Origin: an uncultured Faecalibacterium sp.
Lineage (GTDB): Bacteria > Bacillota > Clostridia > Oscillospirales > Ruminococcaceae
Assembly: GCA_934525325.1 (NCBI GenBank)
Contig: CAKSZE010000011.1
Span: 1-40,147 of the forward strand
DNA length: 40,147 nucleotides
Direction: 5' to 3'
The notes beneath the pieces are model-generated. The model worked only from the letters and a program-made list of their open reading frames with translations. It ran no database searches and had not been told where the DNA came from. Positions 7,570-15,311 of the stretch are shown here, piece by piece. Position 1 is the first letter of the stretch. The number at the start of each line of letters is the position of its first letter. A program made the translations under genes and the position numbers.

Positions 7570-9054
7570 TCAGGCGTCCGAGCGGGAGTAGGCGTTCTTC
7601 ATCTGGCTGCTTAGCTCAAACAAAACCTTGTCCAGCGTGTCGGCGGCCTTCTCCTGCAGCATAGCAGCGATGGCGGTGTTGGCTTCCTCCCGCAGGGCGG
7701 CGCGGCGGGCAGCGTCCGGCTCGGCGGCAAGGGTTGCGTCGTACTGGTTCACCAGTGCGCGGCCGGCAGAGAGCACGGCTTCCTCGTAGCGCTCAAGGTG
7801 GAACAGGGATTTATTATAAGAAGCATCTGCCATGGCGGCAATCAGGCGGCTGGTCCAGTAGAAGTTATCGGTGGACACAGTGCCGGTGGTGTTTGCCAGA
7901 TACTCCGGGGTGCGCTCCACGTTGGCGTAGAAGGGCACCATGGTGTTGAAGGCATTAGAAGCATAGGCCACCCACTCCACTGCGCGGGATTCCTCCGGCT
8001 GGTCGGGGCGCATCTGCAAAAGCGCCATAAAGTCGTTGCGGTTGATGCCGATAGAACGGTATGCGCCCTTTGCGGACTTGTCGCCGTAGCTCAGGTAGGG
8101 GTCGTAGGGGGTGCCCTGATAGTGGCTGGACAGCATATACTTGATGTCCTCCGGGGTCACCTTGCGCTCCGGCACCATGCACCACGGCAGGTCATCGGAC
8201 ATGGGGGTGTAGTCGGCATCGGCGCCCTCCCACACCCATGTGCGGGGGTTGAGGTAGCGCAGCATATACCATGCGCGGGGGGTGTTGTAAACGTGGTCGG
8301 CGTCATCGTGGCTGCCAAAGGCGTCCCGGGGGTTCAGTGCGCCGTCCAAAGAGAGGTCGAGGTGGTTCTTGGCAATAAACTCCCGCAGATCGGCAGAGCA
8401 GAGATAGTTTTCCTGTGCGCCAAAGGCATCTTCCAGATCAAAGCTGTCGATGCCCAGCTGGTTGGGCATGACCACATACACATCGTCCGGCACGCGGCGG
8501 GCGATCCAGTGGTGACCGCCGATGGTCTCCAGCCACCAGATCTCGTTTACATCCTGAAAAGCGATGCCGTTCATCTCGTAAGTACCGTACTGCTCCAGCA
8601 GACTGCCCAGACGCAGCACGCCCTCGCGGGCAGAACGGATGTAGGGCAGCACCAGATAGACGATATCCTCCTCGCCGATGCCGCCGGGCACCTCGGGCTT
8701 TTCGCCCTTGGCGGGCTGATACTCCACCAGCGGGTCTGCGCCCAGCACGCGGGGGTTGGAGGTGATGGTCTCGGTGGCGGTCATGCCCACGTTGGCGGCG
8801 TTGACGCCGGAGGCTGCCCAGATGCCCTTACCCTCCACGGCATTGGGCATGGCGGTAAACCGCAGTGCGCCCTCCGGCAGGGGGATCTCCACATGGGAGA
8901 GGACGCTGCGGTAGGTCTTGGGCAGATCCTCCGGGTGGATCACGGTGAATTTTTTAGCGGTGAAATGGCCGGAGCCGGAGTCATCGTTGCGGGCGATCAT
9001 GGTAGAGCCATCGTACGATGCTGCCTTGCCGACCAGAATGGTAGTGCAAGCCAT
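7570..9054 (-). CDS. C69-family dipeptidase (PepD-like)
   Basis: A 494-residue Ntn-hydrolase of peptidase family C69, cytosolic dipeptidases that hydrolyse a wide range of dipeptides. The start reads MACTTILVGKAASYDGSTMI, then ARNDDSG. The family uses the N-terminal Cys (here Cys3, exposed by processing) as nucleophile, and the GKxAS-DGSTMIARNDD block is diagnostic. An upstream in-frame ATG at 9069 is not favoured, because GGAGGG sits 8 nt before the ATG at 9054 and would lie inside the coding part of the longer form. The gene is monocistronic, with its own promoter (9088-9116) and terminator. A role in using peptides as an amino-acid source fits, but substrates are not deducible. Confidence 0.92.
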   Translation of the reverse strand: MACTTILVGKAASYDGSTMIARNDDSGSGHFTAKKFTVIHPEDLPKTYRSVLSHVEIPLPEGALRFTAMPNAVEGKGIWAASGVNAANVGMTATETITSNPRVLGADPLVEYQPAKGEKPEVPGGIGEEDIVYLVLPYIRSAREGVLRLGSLLEQYGTYEMNGIAFQDVNEIWWLETIGGHHWIARRVPDDVYVVMPNQLGIDSFDLEDAFGAQENYLCSADLREFIAKNHLDLSLDGALNPRDAFGSHDDADHVYNTPRAWYMLRYLNPRTWVWEGADADYTPMSDDLPWCMVPERKVTPEDIKYMLSSHYQGTPYDPYLSYGDKSAKGAYRSIGINRNDFMALLQMRPDQPEESRAVEWVAYASNAFNTMVPFYANVERTPEYLANTTGTVSTDNFYWTSRLIAAMADASYNKSLFHLERYEEAVLSAGRALVNQYDATLAAEPDAARRAALREEANTAIAAMLQEKAADTLDKVLFELSSQMKNAYSRSDA

Positions 9055-9087
9055 AGGTTTTCCCTCCATATTCTATAATGTGCTTCT

Positions 9088-9116
9088 ATTGTAGAACTTT
9101 TGCGGCGGAATTGCAA
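9088..9116 (-). promoter_or_regulatory. Sigma-A promoter of the dipeptidase gene
   Basis: Minus-strand TTGCAA (9111-9116), 17 bases, TACAAT (9088-9093), about 35 nt upstream of the start codon. Confidence 0.7.
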
Positions 9117-9141
9117 CCGGGACGAGCTGAAATCCTTATTA

Positions 9142-9275
9142 TACCCCCTCAGTCGCTGCGCGACAGCTCCCCCAAGGGGACGCCTTTGCGCTATGCCGGA
9201 AACTTTCCCGCCACCGCTAAAAGCCGTCCCCTTGGGGAAGGTGGCTTGACGCGAAGCGGCAAGACGGAAGGGGTA
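9142..9275. repeat. Dispersed palindromic intergenic repeat, copy 1
   Basis: The element has terminal inverted repeats (TACCCCCTCAGTC at the left, the complement of TACCCCTTCCGTC at the right) and an inner inverted repeat around CCCCAAGGGGAC / GTCCCCTTGGGG. The right half, CCCCTTGGGGAAGGTGG followed by an AAGACGGAAGGGGTA end, recurs in copy 3 and in diverged form in copy 2. It carries no ORF and lies between two genes. It resembles a MITE or REP-like element; mobility is inference. Confidence 0.7.
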
Positions 9276-9289
9276 CGTCGTCTCTCAAC

Positions 9290-9327
9290 AAAAAACCGCC
9301 GCGCTGCGTACCACGGCAGAGCGGCGG
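9290..9327 (-). terminator. Terminator of the TauA-like lipoprotein gene
   Basis: The GC-rich stem CCGCCGC...GCGGCGG with an inner CTGC/GCAG pairing is followed by TTTTTT on the minus strand, about 25 bases past the stop codon. Confidence 0.75.
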
Positions 9328-9352
9328 GAGATGGAATGCTTTTTTCAGGTTG

Positions 9353-10405
9353 TTACTGGGCTGCCCAGTAGAAGTCCTCGCCGGGCAGCGTACCGCCCAC
9401 GGCGGCAGGGTCGGCATCGTAGAGCACCTGCAGGTAACCGGAGACATCGGCCTTCAGTTCCTCGCCGGTCAGGCAGACGATGTTGCAGTTGGGCAGTGCC
9501 TTTTTGGCGATGGCGGCTTTTGCCACCACGCCCTGCTCCTCGCACAGAGCGGCGGTGCCGTCCAGATCGGTGTTGGCGGCGTTCACGCTTTGGGCGTAGT
9601 CTGCCAGAAAGGCAGCTACCACGTCCGGGTGTTCCTCGGCGTAGGCCTTGCGCACCACGGTCACACCGGTGATCAGCTGGGTGTCTGCCACCTTGTCCCA
9701 CTCGGCGGTCAGGTCAAGAGCTACCCGCAGGGTGTCGTCCTTCAGCCCGGCGGCGGTCACATAGGGCTGGGGCAGCACGGCAATGGCGTCCTGCGTGCTG
9801 GCCATCTGGGCGGTCACCTCGGTAGCCTCGCTGTAATACTGGATGTCCACATCCTTGTCCGGGTCAATACCGTTGGCGGTAAGCAGATAGCGCAGCACAT
9901 ACTCCGGGGTAGTGCCCTTGCCGGTGGACAGGATGGTGCGGCCCTTGAGGTCGGTCATGCTGTGGATGGTGTCGCCCTGCTCCACCACGTACAAAACGCC
10001 CAGCGTGTTCACCGCCACGGCCTGAATGCCGCCGTTCGTTTTCTGGTACAGGGTCGCTGCCAGATTGGCCGGGATGGCGGCCATGTCCAGCTCGCCCTTG
10101 ATGAGCAGCGGCACGATCTCATCCGCAGCGCCGTAGAGCTGCAGGTCGTAGTCCATAGCGGCAGTGCCGGCCTGCTCCATCGAGAGCAGGTTGACAAGAC
10201 CCATGGTGGTGGGGCCCTTCAGGCCCGCAATACGCAACGGCTCGGTGGCAGACAGCGGCGCTGCGGTCTCTTCCTCAGAAGCAGCCGCAGAGGAAGCAGC
10301 TTCGGACACCGCTGCGCTGGAAGCAGAAGAACTTGCGCTGCCGCCGCAGGCTGCAAGGCTCAGTGCAAGGCTGAACGCCAGCAGTAAGGACAGGATCTTT
10401 TTCAT
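9353..10405 (-). CDS. ABC transporter substrate-binding lipoprotein, SsuA/TauA/NrtA-like
   Basis: A 350-residue lipoprotein. MKKILSLLLAFSLALSLAAC is a lipoprotein signal with Cys20 as the lipidated residue, followed by a Ser/Ala-rich linker to about residue 50. The mature part resembles COG0715 binding proteins of nitrate/sulfonate/taurine or thiamine-precursor transporters: a DLKGRTILSTGKGTTPEYVL block, then a WxK-type region and a C-terminal helix. The start at 10405 is chosen over longer forms because AAGGAG lies 7 nt upstream and the signal peptide begins there. No permease or ATPase gene adjoins it, so it is an orphan component and its ligand is unknown. It is divergent from a Crp/Fnr-type regulator that may control it. 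Confidence 0.82.
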   Translation of the reverse strand: MKKILSLLLAFSLALSLAACGGSASSSASSAAVSEAASSAAASEEETAAPLSATEPLRIAGLKGPTTMGLVNLLSMEQAGTAAMDYDLQLYGAADEIVPLLIKGELDMAAIPANLAATLYQKTNGGIQAVAVNTLGVLYVVEQGDTIHSMTDLKGRTILSTGKGTTPEYVLRYLLTANGIDPDKDVDIQYYSEATEVTAQMASTQDAIAVLPQPYVTAAGLKDDTLRVALDLTAEWDKVADTQLITGVTVVRKAYAEEHPDVVAAFLADYAQSVNAANTDLDGTAALCEEQGVVAKAAIAKKALPNCNIVCLTGEELKADVSGYLQVLYDADPAAVGGTLPGEDFYWAAQ

Positions 10406-10486
10406 GATATACTCCTTTTCACACCCGGCACGCCCCGGTACGGGAAGCGGAAACCGGTCTTTTTTTGAAAAATTTTGCAAAATCAT

Positions 10487-10515
10487 TTGCTTTGCGCGTT
10501 CCAGTTTACTATAAT
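10487..10515 (+). promoter_or_regulatory. Promoter of the Crp/Fnr regulator operon
   Basis: TTGCTT (10487-10492), 17 bases, consensus TATAAT (10510-10515). An inverted repeat GCAAA-ATCA-TTTGC (10477-10490) overlaps the -35 box. Confidence 0.7.
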
Positions 10516-10531
10516 AGGGGTAAAAATACCG

Positions 10532-10548
10532 TTGCGTGTGCAACGCAA
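10532..10548. promoter_or_regulatory. Dyad TTGCG-N7-CGCAA, candidate autoregulatory operator
   Basis: The dyad lies about 10-26 nt downstream of the predicted transcription start of the Crp/Fnr gene. It also contains a nested GTTGC-GTGT-GCAAC repeat, so it could act as DNA operator or RNA hairpin. The position suits autorepression. No binding data. Confidence 0.4.
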
Positions 10549-10560
10549 TTGCAGGAGGCT

Positions 10561-10583
10561 GCAGAGAACGCTATTTTCTCTGC
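10561..10583 (+). other. Leader hairpin directly before the regulator's ribosome site
   Basis: GCAGAGAA (10561-10568) and TTCTCTGC (10576-10583) form a perfect 8-bp stem with a 7-nt loop. It ends at the GGAG that serves the ATG at 10593. A better Shine-Dalgarno (AGGAGG, about 10551-10557) lies before the hairpin with no start codon at the usual distance. The stem could bring that site close to the ATG or affect initiation. Confidence 0.45.
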
Positions 10584-10592
10584 GGAGTTGCG

Positions 10593-11273
10593 ATGAATAA
10601 TTATCTGCCGCTGTTACAAACCACCACGCTGTTCGCAGGTCTTTCCGCTGCGGAGCTCAGCACGCTGCTGTCCCGGCTGGGGGCAAGTGTGCGCAGCTAC
10701 GGCAAGGGCGAAGCCCTTGTGCTGGCGGGGGAACCCAGCCGCCGGGTAGGCATCGTGCTGTCCGGCGAGCTGGAGGCCTACCGCCCGGCACCGGGCGGGG
10801 CACGCATCCCCATTGCCCGGGTAGAGCCGGGCGGGGTGTTCGGGGACGTATTGGGAGGTTCCAGCCTGTCCAGCCCGGTCACCGTGCTGGCTGCTGCCCC
10901 CTGCGAGGTGCTGTTGCTGCCCTACGAGCGGCTGCTGCTCTCGGACGGCAGCCCCGCCCACCAGCGGGTGGTTCAGAACCTTGTGCGCACCATCAGCGAT
11001 AAATATTTTTCCCTCTCCCGCCGCATCGACCTGCTGGTGATGAAGAGCCTGCGCGCCAAGGTGGCGGCGTATCTGCTCAGCGAGGCCGCCCGCGCCCACA
11101 GCCTGACCTTCAGCATCCCCTTCTCCCGCATCCAGCTGGCAGATTACCTCAACTGCGACCGCAGCGCCCTTTCCCGGGAGCTGAGCACCATGCAGAAGGA
11201 AGGTCTTATCGACACCTACCGCAGCAGCTTCAAGCTGCTGGAGCCGGATGCTTTGCAGCAGATGGTGCAGTAG
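10593..11273 (+). CDS. Crp/Fnr-family transcriptional regulator
   Basis: A 226-residue regulator with an N-terminal cyclic-nucleotide-binding-like jelly roll (about 15-125, with GGVFGDVLGG) and a C-terminal Crp-type winged helix (about 176-206, IQLADYLNCDRSALSRELST). No cluster of cysteines for an FNR iron-sulfur centre is seen, so it is a non-FNR member with unknown effector. The start MNNYLPLLQTTTLFAGLS is typical for clostridial members and follows GGAG; a GTG at 10536 in the same frame is less likely. It leads a plus-strand group with a glycosyltransferase 40 bp downstream and is divergent from the TauA-like lipoprotein, one of the likely targets. Confidence 0.88.
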   Translation: MNNYLPLLQTTTLFAGLSAAELSTLLSRLGASVRSYGKGEALVLAGEPSRRVGIVLSGELEAYRPAPGGARIPIARVEPGGVFGDVLGGSSLSSPVTVLAAAPCEVLLLPYERLLLSDGSPAHQRVVQNLVRTISDKYFSLSRRIDLLVMKSLRAKVAAYLLSEAARAHSLTFSIPFSRIQLADYLNCDRSALSRELSTMQKEGLIDTYRSSFKLLEPDALQQMVQ

Positions 11274-11313
11274 CCTTTTACCAACTATTTTATATTTAAG
11301 GAGCGATCAAGCA

Positions 11314-12294
11314 ATGTCCAAGCCTGTTCTCTGGATCGTGATCCCCTGCTACAACGAGGAGCAGGTGCTGCCCATTACAGCACCCATGTTTCTGGAAAAG
11401 ATCCACAGTCTGACCGCACAGGGGCTGGTCAGCGATAAAAGCCGGGTGCTCTTTGTCAACGATGGCTCCCGCGACAAAACGTGGGAGTTGATCCAAGGCT
11501 TTGCTGCACAGGACGAGCACTATATCGGCATTTCCCAGAGCCGCAACCGCGGCCACCAGAACGCCGTGCTGGCGGGGCTGATGGAGGCGCTGCACAGCGA
11601 CAGCTGTGATATCACCATCTCCATCGACTGCGATGGTCAGGACGACATCAACGCCATGGACGAGATGGTGAAAAAGTATCTGGACGGAGCCGAGGTGGTG
11701 TACGGCGTGCGCAGCCGCCGGGACACCGACACCTTCTTCAAGCGGTTCACCGCCGAGGGTTTTTATCATGTGATGAACGCTCTGGGCGCGGACATCGTGT
11801 TCAACCACGCAGACTACCGCCTGATCAGCACCCGCGTGCTGGAAAGCTTTGCGGATTACAAGGAGGTCAACATCTTTTTGCGGGGCATGGTGCCGCTGGT
11901 GGGCTTTGCCCACGATGTGGTCACCTACGAGCGCCACGAGCGCCTGGCCGGCGAGAGCCACTACCCCCTGAGCAAGATGCTGGCGCTGGCCTTTGACGGC
12001 ATTACCAGCCTTTCCAACAAGCCCATCCGCATCATCACCGGGGCGGGCATCGCGGTAAGCCTTGTCAGCTTTATCGGGGTCATCTGGGCCATCGTGTGCG
12101 CCGCCATGGGCAGCAGCGTGGCAGGCTGGGCGTCCACCGTGTGCATCGTCTGCTTTATGGGCGGCGTGCAGCTGGTGTGTCTGGGCGTGATCGGCGAGTA
12201 TATCGGCAAGATCTATATGGAAACCAAAGCCCGCCCGCGCTATATCATCTCGGAGCGCACATGGGCTCCCTACGAAAGGAAATATCACGGATGA
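11314..12294 (+). CDS. Membrane-anchored family 2 glycosyltransferase (GtrB/DPM1-like)
   Basis: A 326-residue GT2 enzyme. The N-terminal GT-A domain starts VLWIVIPCYNEE, has VNDGSRDKT near 49-56 and a DxD-type metal site in SIDCDGQDD (Asp105/Asp107). Two C-terminal transmembrane helices (about 240-263 and 273-296) end in GVIGEYIGKIYMETKARPRY, the typical tail of bactoprenol/polyprenyl-phosphate glucosyltransferases such as GtrB, ArnC or YkcC. It probably transfers a sugar from a nucleotide donor to undecaprenyl phosphate at the inner membrane face, for surface glycan modification. The start is set by AAGGAG 10 nt before the ATG. It overlaps the next gene by 4 nt. The exact sugar is unknown. 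Confidence 0.88.
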   Translation: MSKPVLWIVIPCYNEEQVLPITAPMFLEKIHSLTAQGLVSDKSRVLFVNDGSRDKTWELIQGFAAQDEHYIGISQSRNRGHQNAVLAGLMEALHSDSCDITISIDCDGQDDINAMDEMVKKYLDGAEVVYGVRSRRDTDTFFKRFTAEGFYHVMNALGADIVFNHADYRLISTRVLESFADYKEVNIFLRGMVPLVGFAHDVVTYERHERLAGESHYPLSKMLALAFDGITSLSNKPIRIITGAGIAVSLVSFIGVIWAIVCAAMGSSVAGWASTVCIVCFMGGVQLVCLGVIGEYIGKIYMETKARPRYIISERTWAPYERKYHG

Positions 12295-12875
12295 GCAAGC
12301 AAAGCTGGAAGGGCAGCACCCTTCTGAACCCGGAACCGCCGGTACTGGTATCCTGCGGCGGGCTGGATAAACCCAACCTTATCACCATCGGCTGGACAGG
12401 CACCATCTGCACCCAGCCCAGTATGGTATCCATCAGCGTGCGCCCGGAGCGGTACAGCCATCAGCTGCTGTGCGAGAGCGGGCAGTTCGCCATCAATCTG
12501 CCCACCGAAAAGCTGGTGCGCGCCATTGACTGGTGCGGCGTGAAGAGCGGCCGCGATGTGGACAAGTTTGCCGCCTGCGGCCTGCACGCCGCCCCCGGCA
12601 GCGTGCTGACCGACTGCCCGGTGCTGGAGGAAAGCCCGGTCAATCTGGAATGCCGCATCACCCAGCGCATCCCGCTGGGCAGCCACGACCTGTTTTTAGC
12701 CGAGGTGGTGGCCTGCGATGTGGACGAGAGCCTGCTGGACGAAAAAGGCAAGCTGTGTCTGGACAAGGCAAACCTCATCGTGTACAGCCACGGGGAGTAT
12801 CTGGCGCTTGGCAAAAAGCTGGGCACCTTTGGTTACAGCGTGCGCAAGAAAAAGCCCGCAAAACGTAAGAAATAA
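12291..12875 (+). CDS. Flavin reductase-like (FMN-binding split barrel) protein
   Basis: A 194-residue protein of the flavin reductase domain family. The start reads LLNPEPPVLVSCGG, then PNLITIGWTGTICTQPSMVS and RPERYSHQLL, the conserved FMN-binding segments of this split-barrel fold; FAINLPT and the central DKF motif also fit. Members bind FMN and act as flavin reductases or electron-transfer proteins. The ATG at 12291 overlaps the glycosyltransferase stop (ATGA), so the two are translationally coupled although their functions look unrelated. The tail is very basic (RKKKPAKRKK). The partner enzyme is not visible nearby. Confidence 0.88.
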   Translation: MSKQSWKGSTLLNPEPPVLVSCGGLDKPNLITIGWTGTICTQPSMVSISVRPERYSHQLLCESGQFAINLPTEKLVRAIDWCGVKSGRDVDKFAACGLHAAPGSVLTDCPVLEESPVNLECRITQRIPLGSHDLFLAEVVACDVDESLLDEKGKLCLDKANLIVYSHGEYLALGKKLGTFGYSVRKKKPAKRKK

Positions 12876-12911
12876 CAAAAAGGCGATGCCCTGCGGCATC
12901 GCCTTTTTGTT
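12874..12911. terminator. Bidirectional terminator between the flavin reductase gene and metA
   Basis: A 17-bp perfect stem with A-run and T-run flanks (AACAAAAAGGCGATGCC and its complement) and a CTGC loop. It lies exactly between two convergent genes and can serve both. Confidence 0.9.
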
Positions 12912-12913
12912 AT

Positions 12914-13849
12914 TTACTTCTCGTGTTTTACCCGCTGGATATCTCCCAGATCGTAGGGGGTGTTCTGGTAGACGTAGTAGTTCAGCCAGTTTTCATATAG
13001 CAGGTGGGCGTGGGCGCGCCAGCGGAACAGCGGCGGCTTTGCGGGGTCGTCGTCCGGGTAGTAGTTGGCGGGCACATGGATGGGCAAGCCCTTGGCTACG
13101 TCCCGCTTATACTCGGCATCCAGCGTATACTTATCATACTCCGGGTGACCGGTGACAAAGATCTGCCGCCCGTTCTCGGTGCTCATGAGGAAGGGCCCGG
13201 CGGCATCGCTCTCAGCCAGAATGCGCAGGGCGGCGCAGTTGTCCACATCCTCCCGGCAGATGCCGGTGTGGCGGCTGTGGGGGGCGTAGAATACCTCATC
13301 AAAGCCGCGCACCAGCGGGTTTGCAGGACGGGTGACCCGGTGCTCGAACACGCCGAACATCTTTTCCGGCAGCAGCTGCTTGCGCACGCCGTAGTGGTAG
13401 TACAGCCCGGCCTGTGCACCCCAGCAGACATGAAGGGTGGAGTAGACGTTCGTTTCACTGAAGTCCATGATCTCGCACAGCTCGTTCCAGTAATCCACCT
13501 GCTCAAAGTCCATGGTCTCCACCGGCGCACCGGTGATGATCATGCCATCGTAGCGGTTGTTCTTCACCTCGTCAAAGGTCTTGTAAAAGGCTTCAAGGTG
13601 AGCAGCCGACACATGGGTGGCAGAGTGGCTGGCAGTTTGCAGCAGGGTCATGTGCACCTGCAGCGGGGTGTTGGCCAGCAGCCGGGCGATCTGGGTCTCG
13701 GTGGCGATCTTGGTGGGCATCAGGTTCAGGATCAGAATTTCCAGCGGGCGGATATGCTGCGCCAGCGCCCGCTCCCGGTGCATGACAAAGACGTTTTCCT
13801 CATACAGGGCATCAAAGGCGGGTAAGGTCTTGGGGATGATCAGCGGCAT
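12914..13849 (-). CDS. metA: Homoserine O-acetyltransferase (MetA-type)
   Basis: A 311-residue MetA-family acyltransferase that activates homoserine for methionine synthesis. Catalytic residues fall at the family's standard numbers: Cys142 in [15 protein letters not shown], His235 and Glu237 in GHPEYD. Residue 111 is Glu (GAPVE). In this family Glu111 marks acetyl-CoA use and Gly111 succinyl-CoA use, so the product should be O-acetylhomoserine despite the common 'succinyltransferase' label. This fits the upstream metY, whose enzyme uses O-acetylhomoserine. It is last in metQ-metN-metI-metY-metA, about 97 bp after metY, with AAAGGAG before the ATG. Control is expected from the Met T-box at the head of the operon. 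Confidence 0.94.
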   Translation of the reverse strand: MPLIIPKTLPAFDALYEENVFVMHRERALAQHIRPLEILILNLMPTKIATETQIARLLANTPLQVHMTLLQTASHSATHVSAAHLEAFYKTFDEVKNNRYDGMIITGAPVETMDFEQVDYWNELCEIMDFSETNVYSTLHVCWGAQAGLYYHYGVRKQLLPEKMFGVFEHRVTRPANPLVRGFDEVFYAPHSRHTGICREDVDNCAALRILAESDAAGPFLMSTENGRQIFVTGHPEYDKYTLDAEYKRDVAKGLPIHVPANYYPDDDPAKPPLFRWRAHAHLLYENWLNYYVYQNTPYDLGDIQRVKHEK

Positions 13850-13878
13850 AGGATGATTGCTCCTTTGCTAGACGATTC

Positions 13879-13924
13879 AAAAATGGCTCCGCGTTCGCTT
13901 TGCCATCTTCAGAGGAATCATGAT
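13879..13924. repeat. Short imperfect stem-loop repeat, copy A
   Basis: ATGGC-TCCGCGTT...GCTTT-GCCAT followed by TCAGAGGAAT lies between metY and metA. A related sequence with a different but still paired stem occurs at 24827-24868. It may be a small dispersed stem-loop family. Confidence 0.45.
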
Positions 13925-13945
13925 TTTTGATTTCACGAGAGGGAA

Positions 13946-15220
13946 TCACACCTTATCCAGCGCCTGTGCGATATCGGCGATGAGATCCTCGGCAGACTCC
14001 AGACCGCAGCTCATGCGCACCAGCTCGGCGGGCACACCTGCGGCAGCCAGCTGCTCATCGTTCATCTGGCGGTGGGTGCTGGAGGCGGGGTTCAGGCAGC
14101 AGGTGCGGGCATCTGCCACATGGGTCTCGATGGCAGCAAGCTTCAGCTCCTTCATAAAGGTGCTGGCAGCCTGACGTCCGCCGGCCAGACCAAAGCTCAC
14201 CACGCCGCAGCTGCCGTTTGGCAGATACTTCTGCGCCAGTGCGTGGTAGGGGCTGCTTTCCAGCCCGCAGTAGTTCACATAGGCCACCTTGGGGTGGTTC
14301 TCCAGGAACTGTGCCACCGCCATGCCGTTGGCGCAGTGGCGCTGCATCCGAACGTGCAGGCTCTCCAGACCAAGGTTCAGCATATAGGCGTTCATGGGGG
14401 ACTGCATGGAGCCGAAGTCCCGCATGAGCTGCGCGGTGGCCTTGGTGATAAAAGCCCCCTCCTTGCCAAAGCGCTCGGCGTAGGTGATGCCGTGGTAGCT
14501 GTCATCCGGGGTGCACAGGCCCGGGAACTTCTCGGCGTGCGCCATCCAGTCGAACTTACCGCCGTCCACGATGGCACCGCCCAGCACTGCGCCGTGGCCG
14601 TCCATGTACTTGGTGGTGGAGTGGGTCACGATGTCCGCACCCCACTCAAAGGGGCGGCAGTTGACCGGCGTGGGGAAGGTGTTGTCTACGATCAGCGGCA
14701 CGCCGTGGGCGTGGGCGGCCTTGGCAAACTTTTCAATGTCCAGCACGGTCAGGGCGGGGTTTGCGATGGTCTCACCGAACACCACCTTGGTGTTGGGCCG
14801 GAAGGCAGCATTCAACTCCTCCTCGGTGCACAGAGGGTCTACAAAGGTAGCGGTGATGCCCATCTTTGCCATAGTGACCGAGATGAGGTTGAAGGTGCCG
14901 CCGTAGATGGTGCTGGAGGCCACGATGTGGTCCCCTGCTTCGCAGATATTGAACAGTGCAAAGAAGTTTGCAGCCTGTCCGCTGGAAGTAAGCATGGCGG
15001 CAGTACCGCCCTCCAGCTCGCAGATCTTTTTGGCTACCATATCGCAGGTGGGGTTCTGCAGACGGGAATAGAAATAGCCGTCTGCCTCCAGATCGAACAG
15101 CTTGCCCATGTCCTCGCTGGTGGCGTACTTAAAGGTGGTGGACTGGATGATGGGGATCTGACGGGGTTCGCCGTTGCCGGGGGTGTAGCCGCCCTGCACA
15201 CAGATGGTATCACGGTTCAT
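13946..15220 (-). CDS. metY: O-acetylhomoserine sulfhydrylase (aminocarboxypropyltransferase)
   Basis: A 424-residue PLP enzyme of the Cys/Met metabolism family. It condenses O-acetylhomoserine with sulfide (or methanethiol) to give homocysteine (or methionine). The start TICVQGGYTPGNGEPRQIPI, the YSRLQNPT phosphate-binding segment, SSGQAANFFAL, and Lys204 in THSTTKYMDGHG (the Schiff-base lysine) support the call. It sits between metI and metA in the Met T-box operon, which makes a methionine role clear. A hairpin (15259-15296) lies in the gap after metI. A second, distinct enzyme of the same type is encoded at 31969-33258. Confidence 0.93.
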   Translation of the reverse strand: MNRDTICVQGGYTPGNGEPRQIPIIQSTTFKYATSEDMGKLFDLEADGYFYSRLQNPTCDMVAKKICELEGGTAAMLTSSGQAANFFALFNICEAGDHIVASSTIYGGTFNLISVTMAKMGITATFVDPLCTEEELNAAFRPNTKVVFGETIANPALTVLDIEKFAKAAHAHGVPLIVDNTFPTPVNCRPFEWGADIVTHSTTKYMDGHGAVLGGAIVDGGKFDWMAHAEKFPGLCTPDDSYHGITYAERFGKEGAFITKATAQLMRDFGSMQSPMNAYMLNLGLESLHVRMQRHCANGMAVAQFLENHPKVAYVNYCGLESSPYHALAQKYLPNGSCGVVSFGLAGGRQAASTFMKELKLAAIETHVADARTCCLNPASSTHRQMNDEQLAAAGVPAELVRMSCGLESAEDLIADIAQALDKV

Positions 15221-15258
15221 ACAACATACTCCTTTGCTGGTTTTTTGTTCGGGAAGGA

Positions 15259-15296
15259 CGATTCCCCGCAGGAGAGCTGTCTCCGGCGGGGAATCG
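15259..15296 (-). other. Intercistronic hairpin between metI and metY
   Basis: CGATTCCCCGC pairs with GCGGGGAATCG, with a second inner stem GGAGA/TCTCC. No T-run follows on either strand, so it is more likely an mRNA processing or stability element, or a weak attenuator, than a true terminator. Confidence 0.55.
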
Positions 15297-15311
15297 AAAA
15301 ATCAAAGCTTC

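Noticed and set aside
9142..9275. CRISPR-like repeats
   Set aside because: The repeats are inverted and dispersed singly, without regular spacers or cas genes.
10406..10543. A 46-codon upstream extension of the TauA-like lipoprotein
   Set aside because: It would place the signal peptide internally; AAGGAG and the lipoprotein signal start at 10405.
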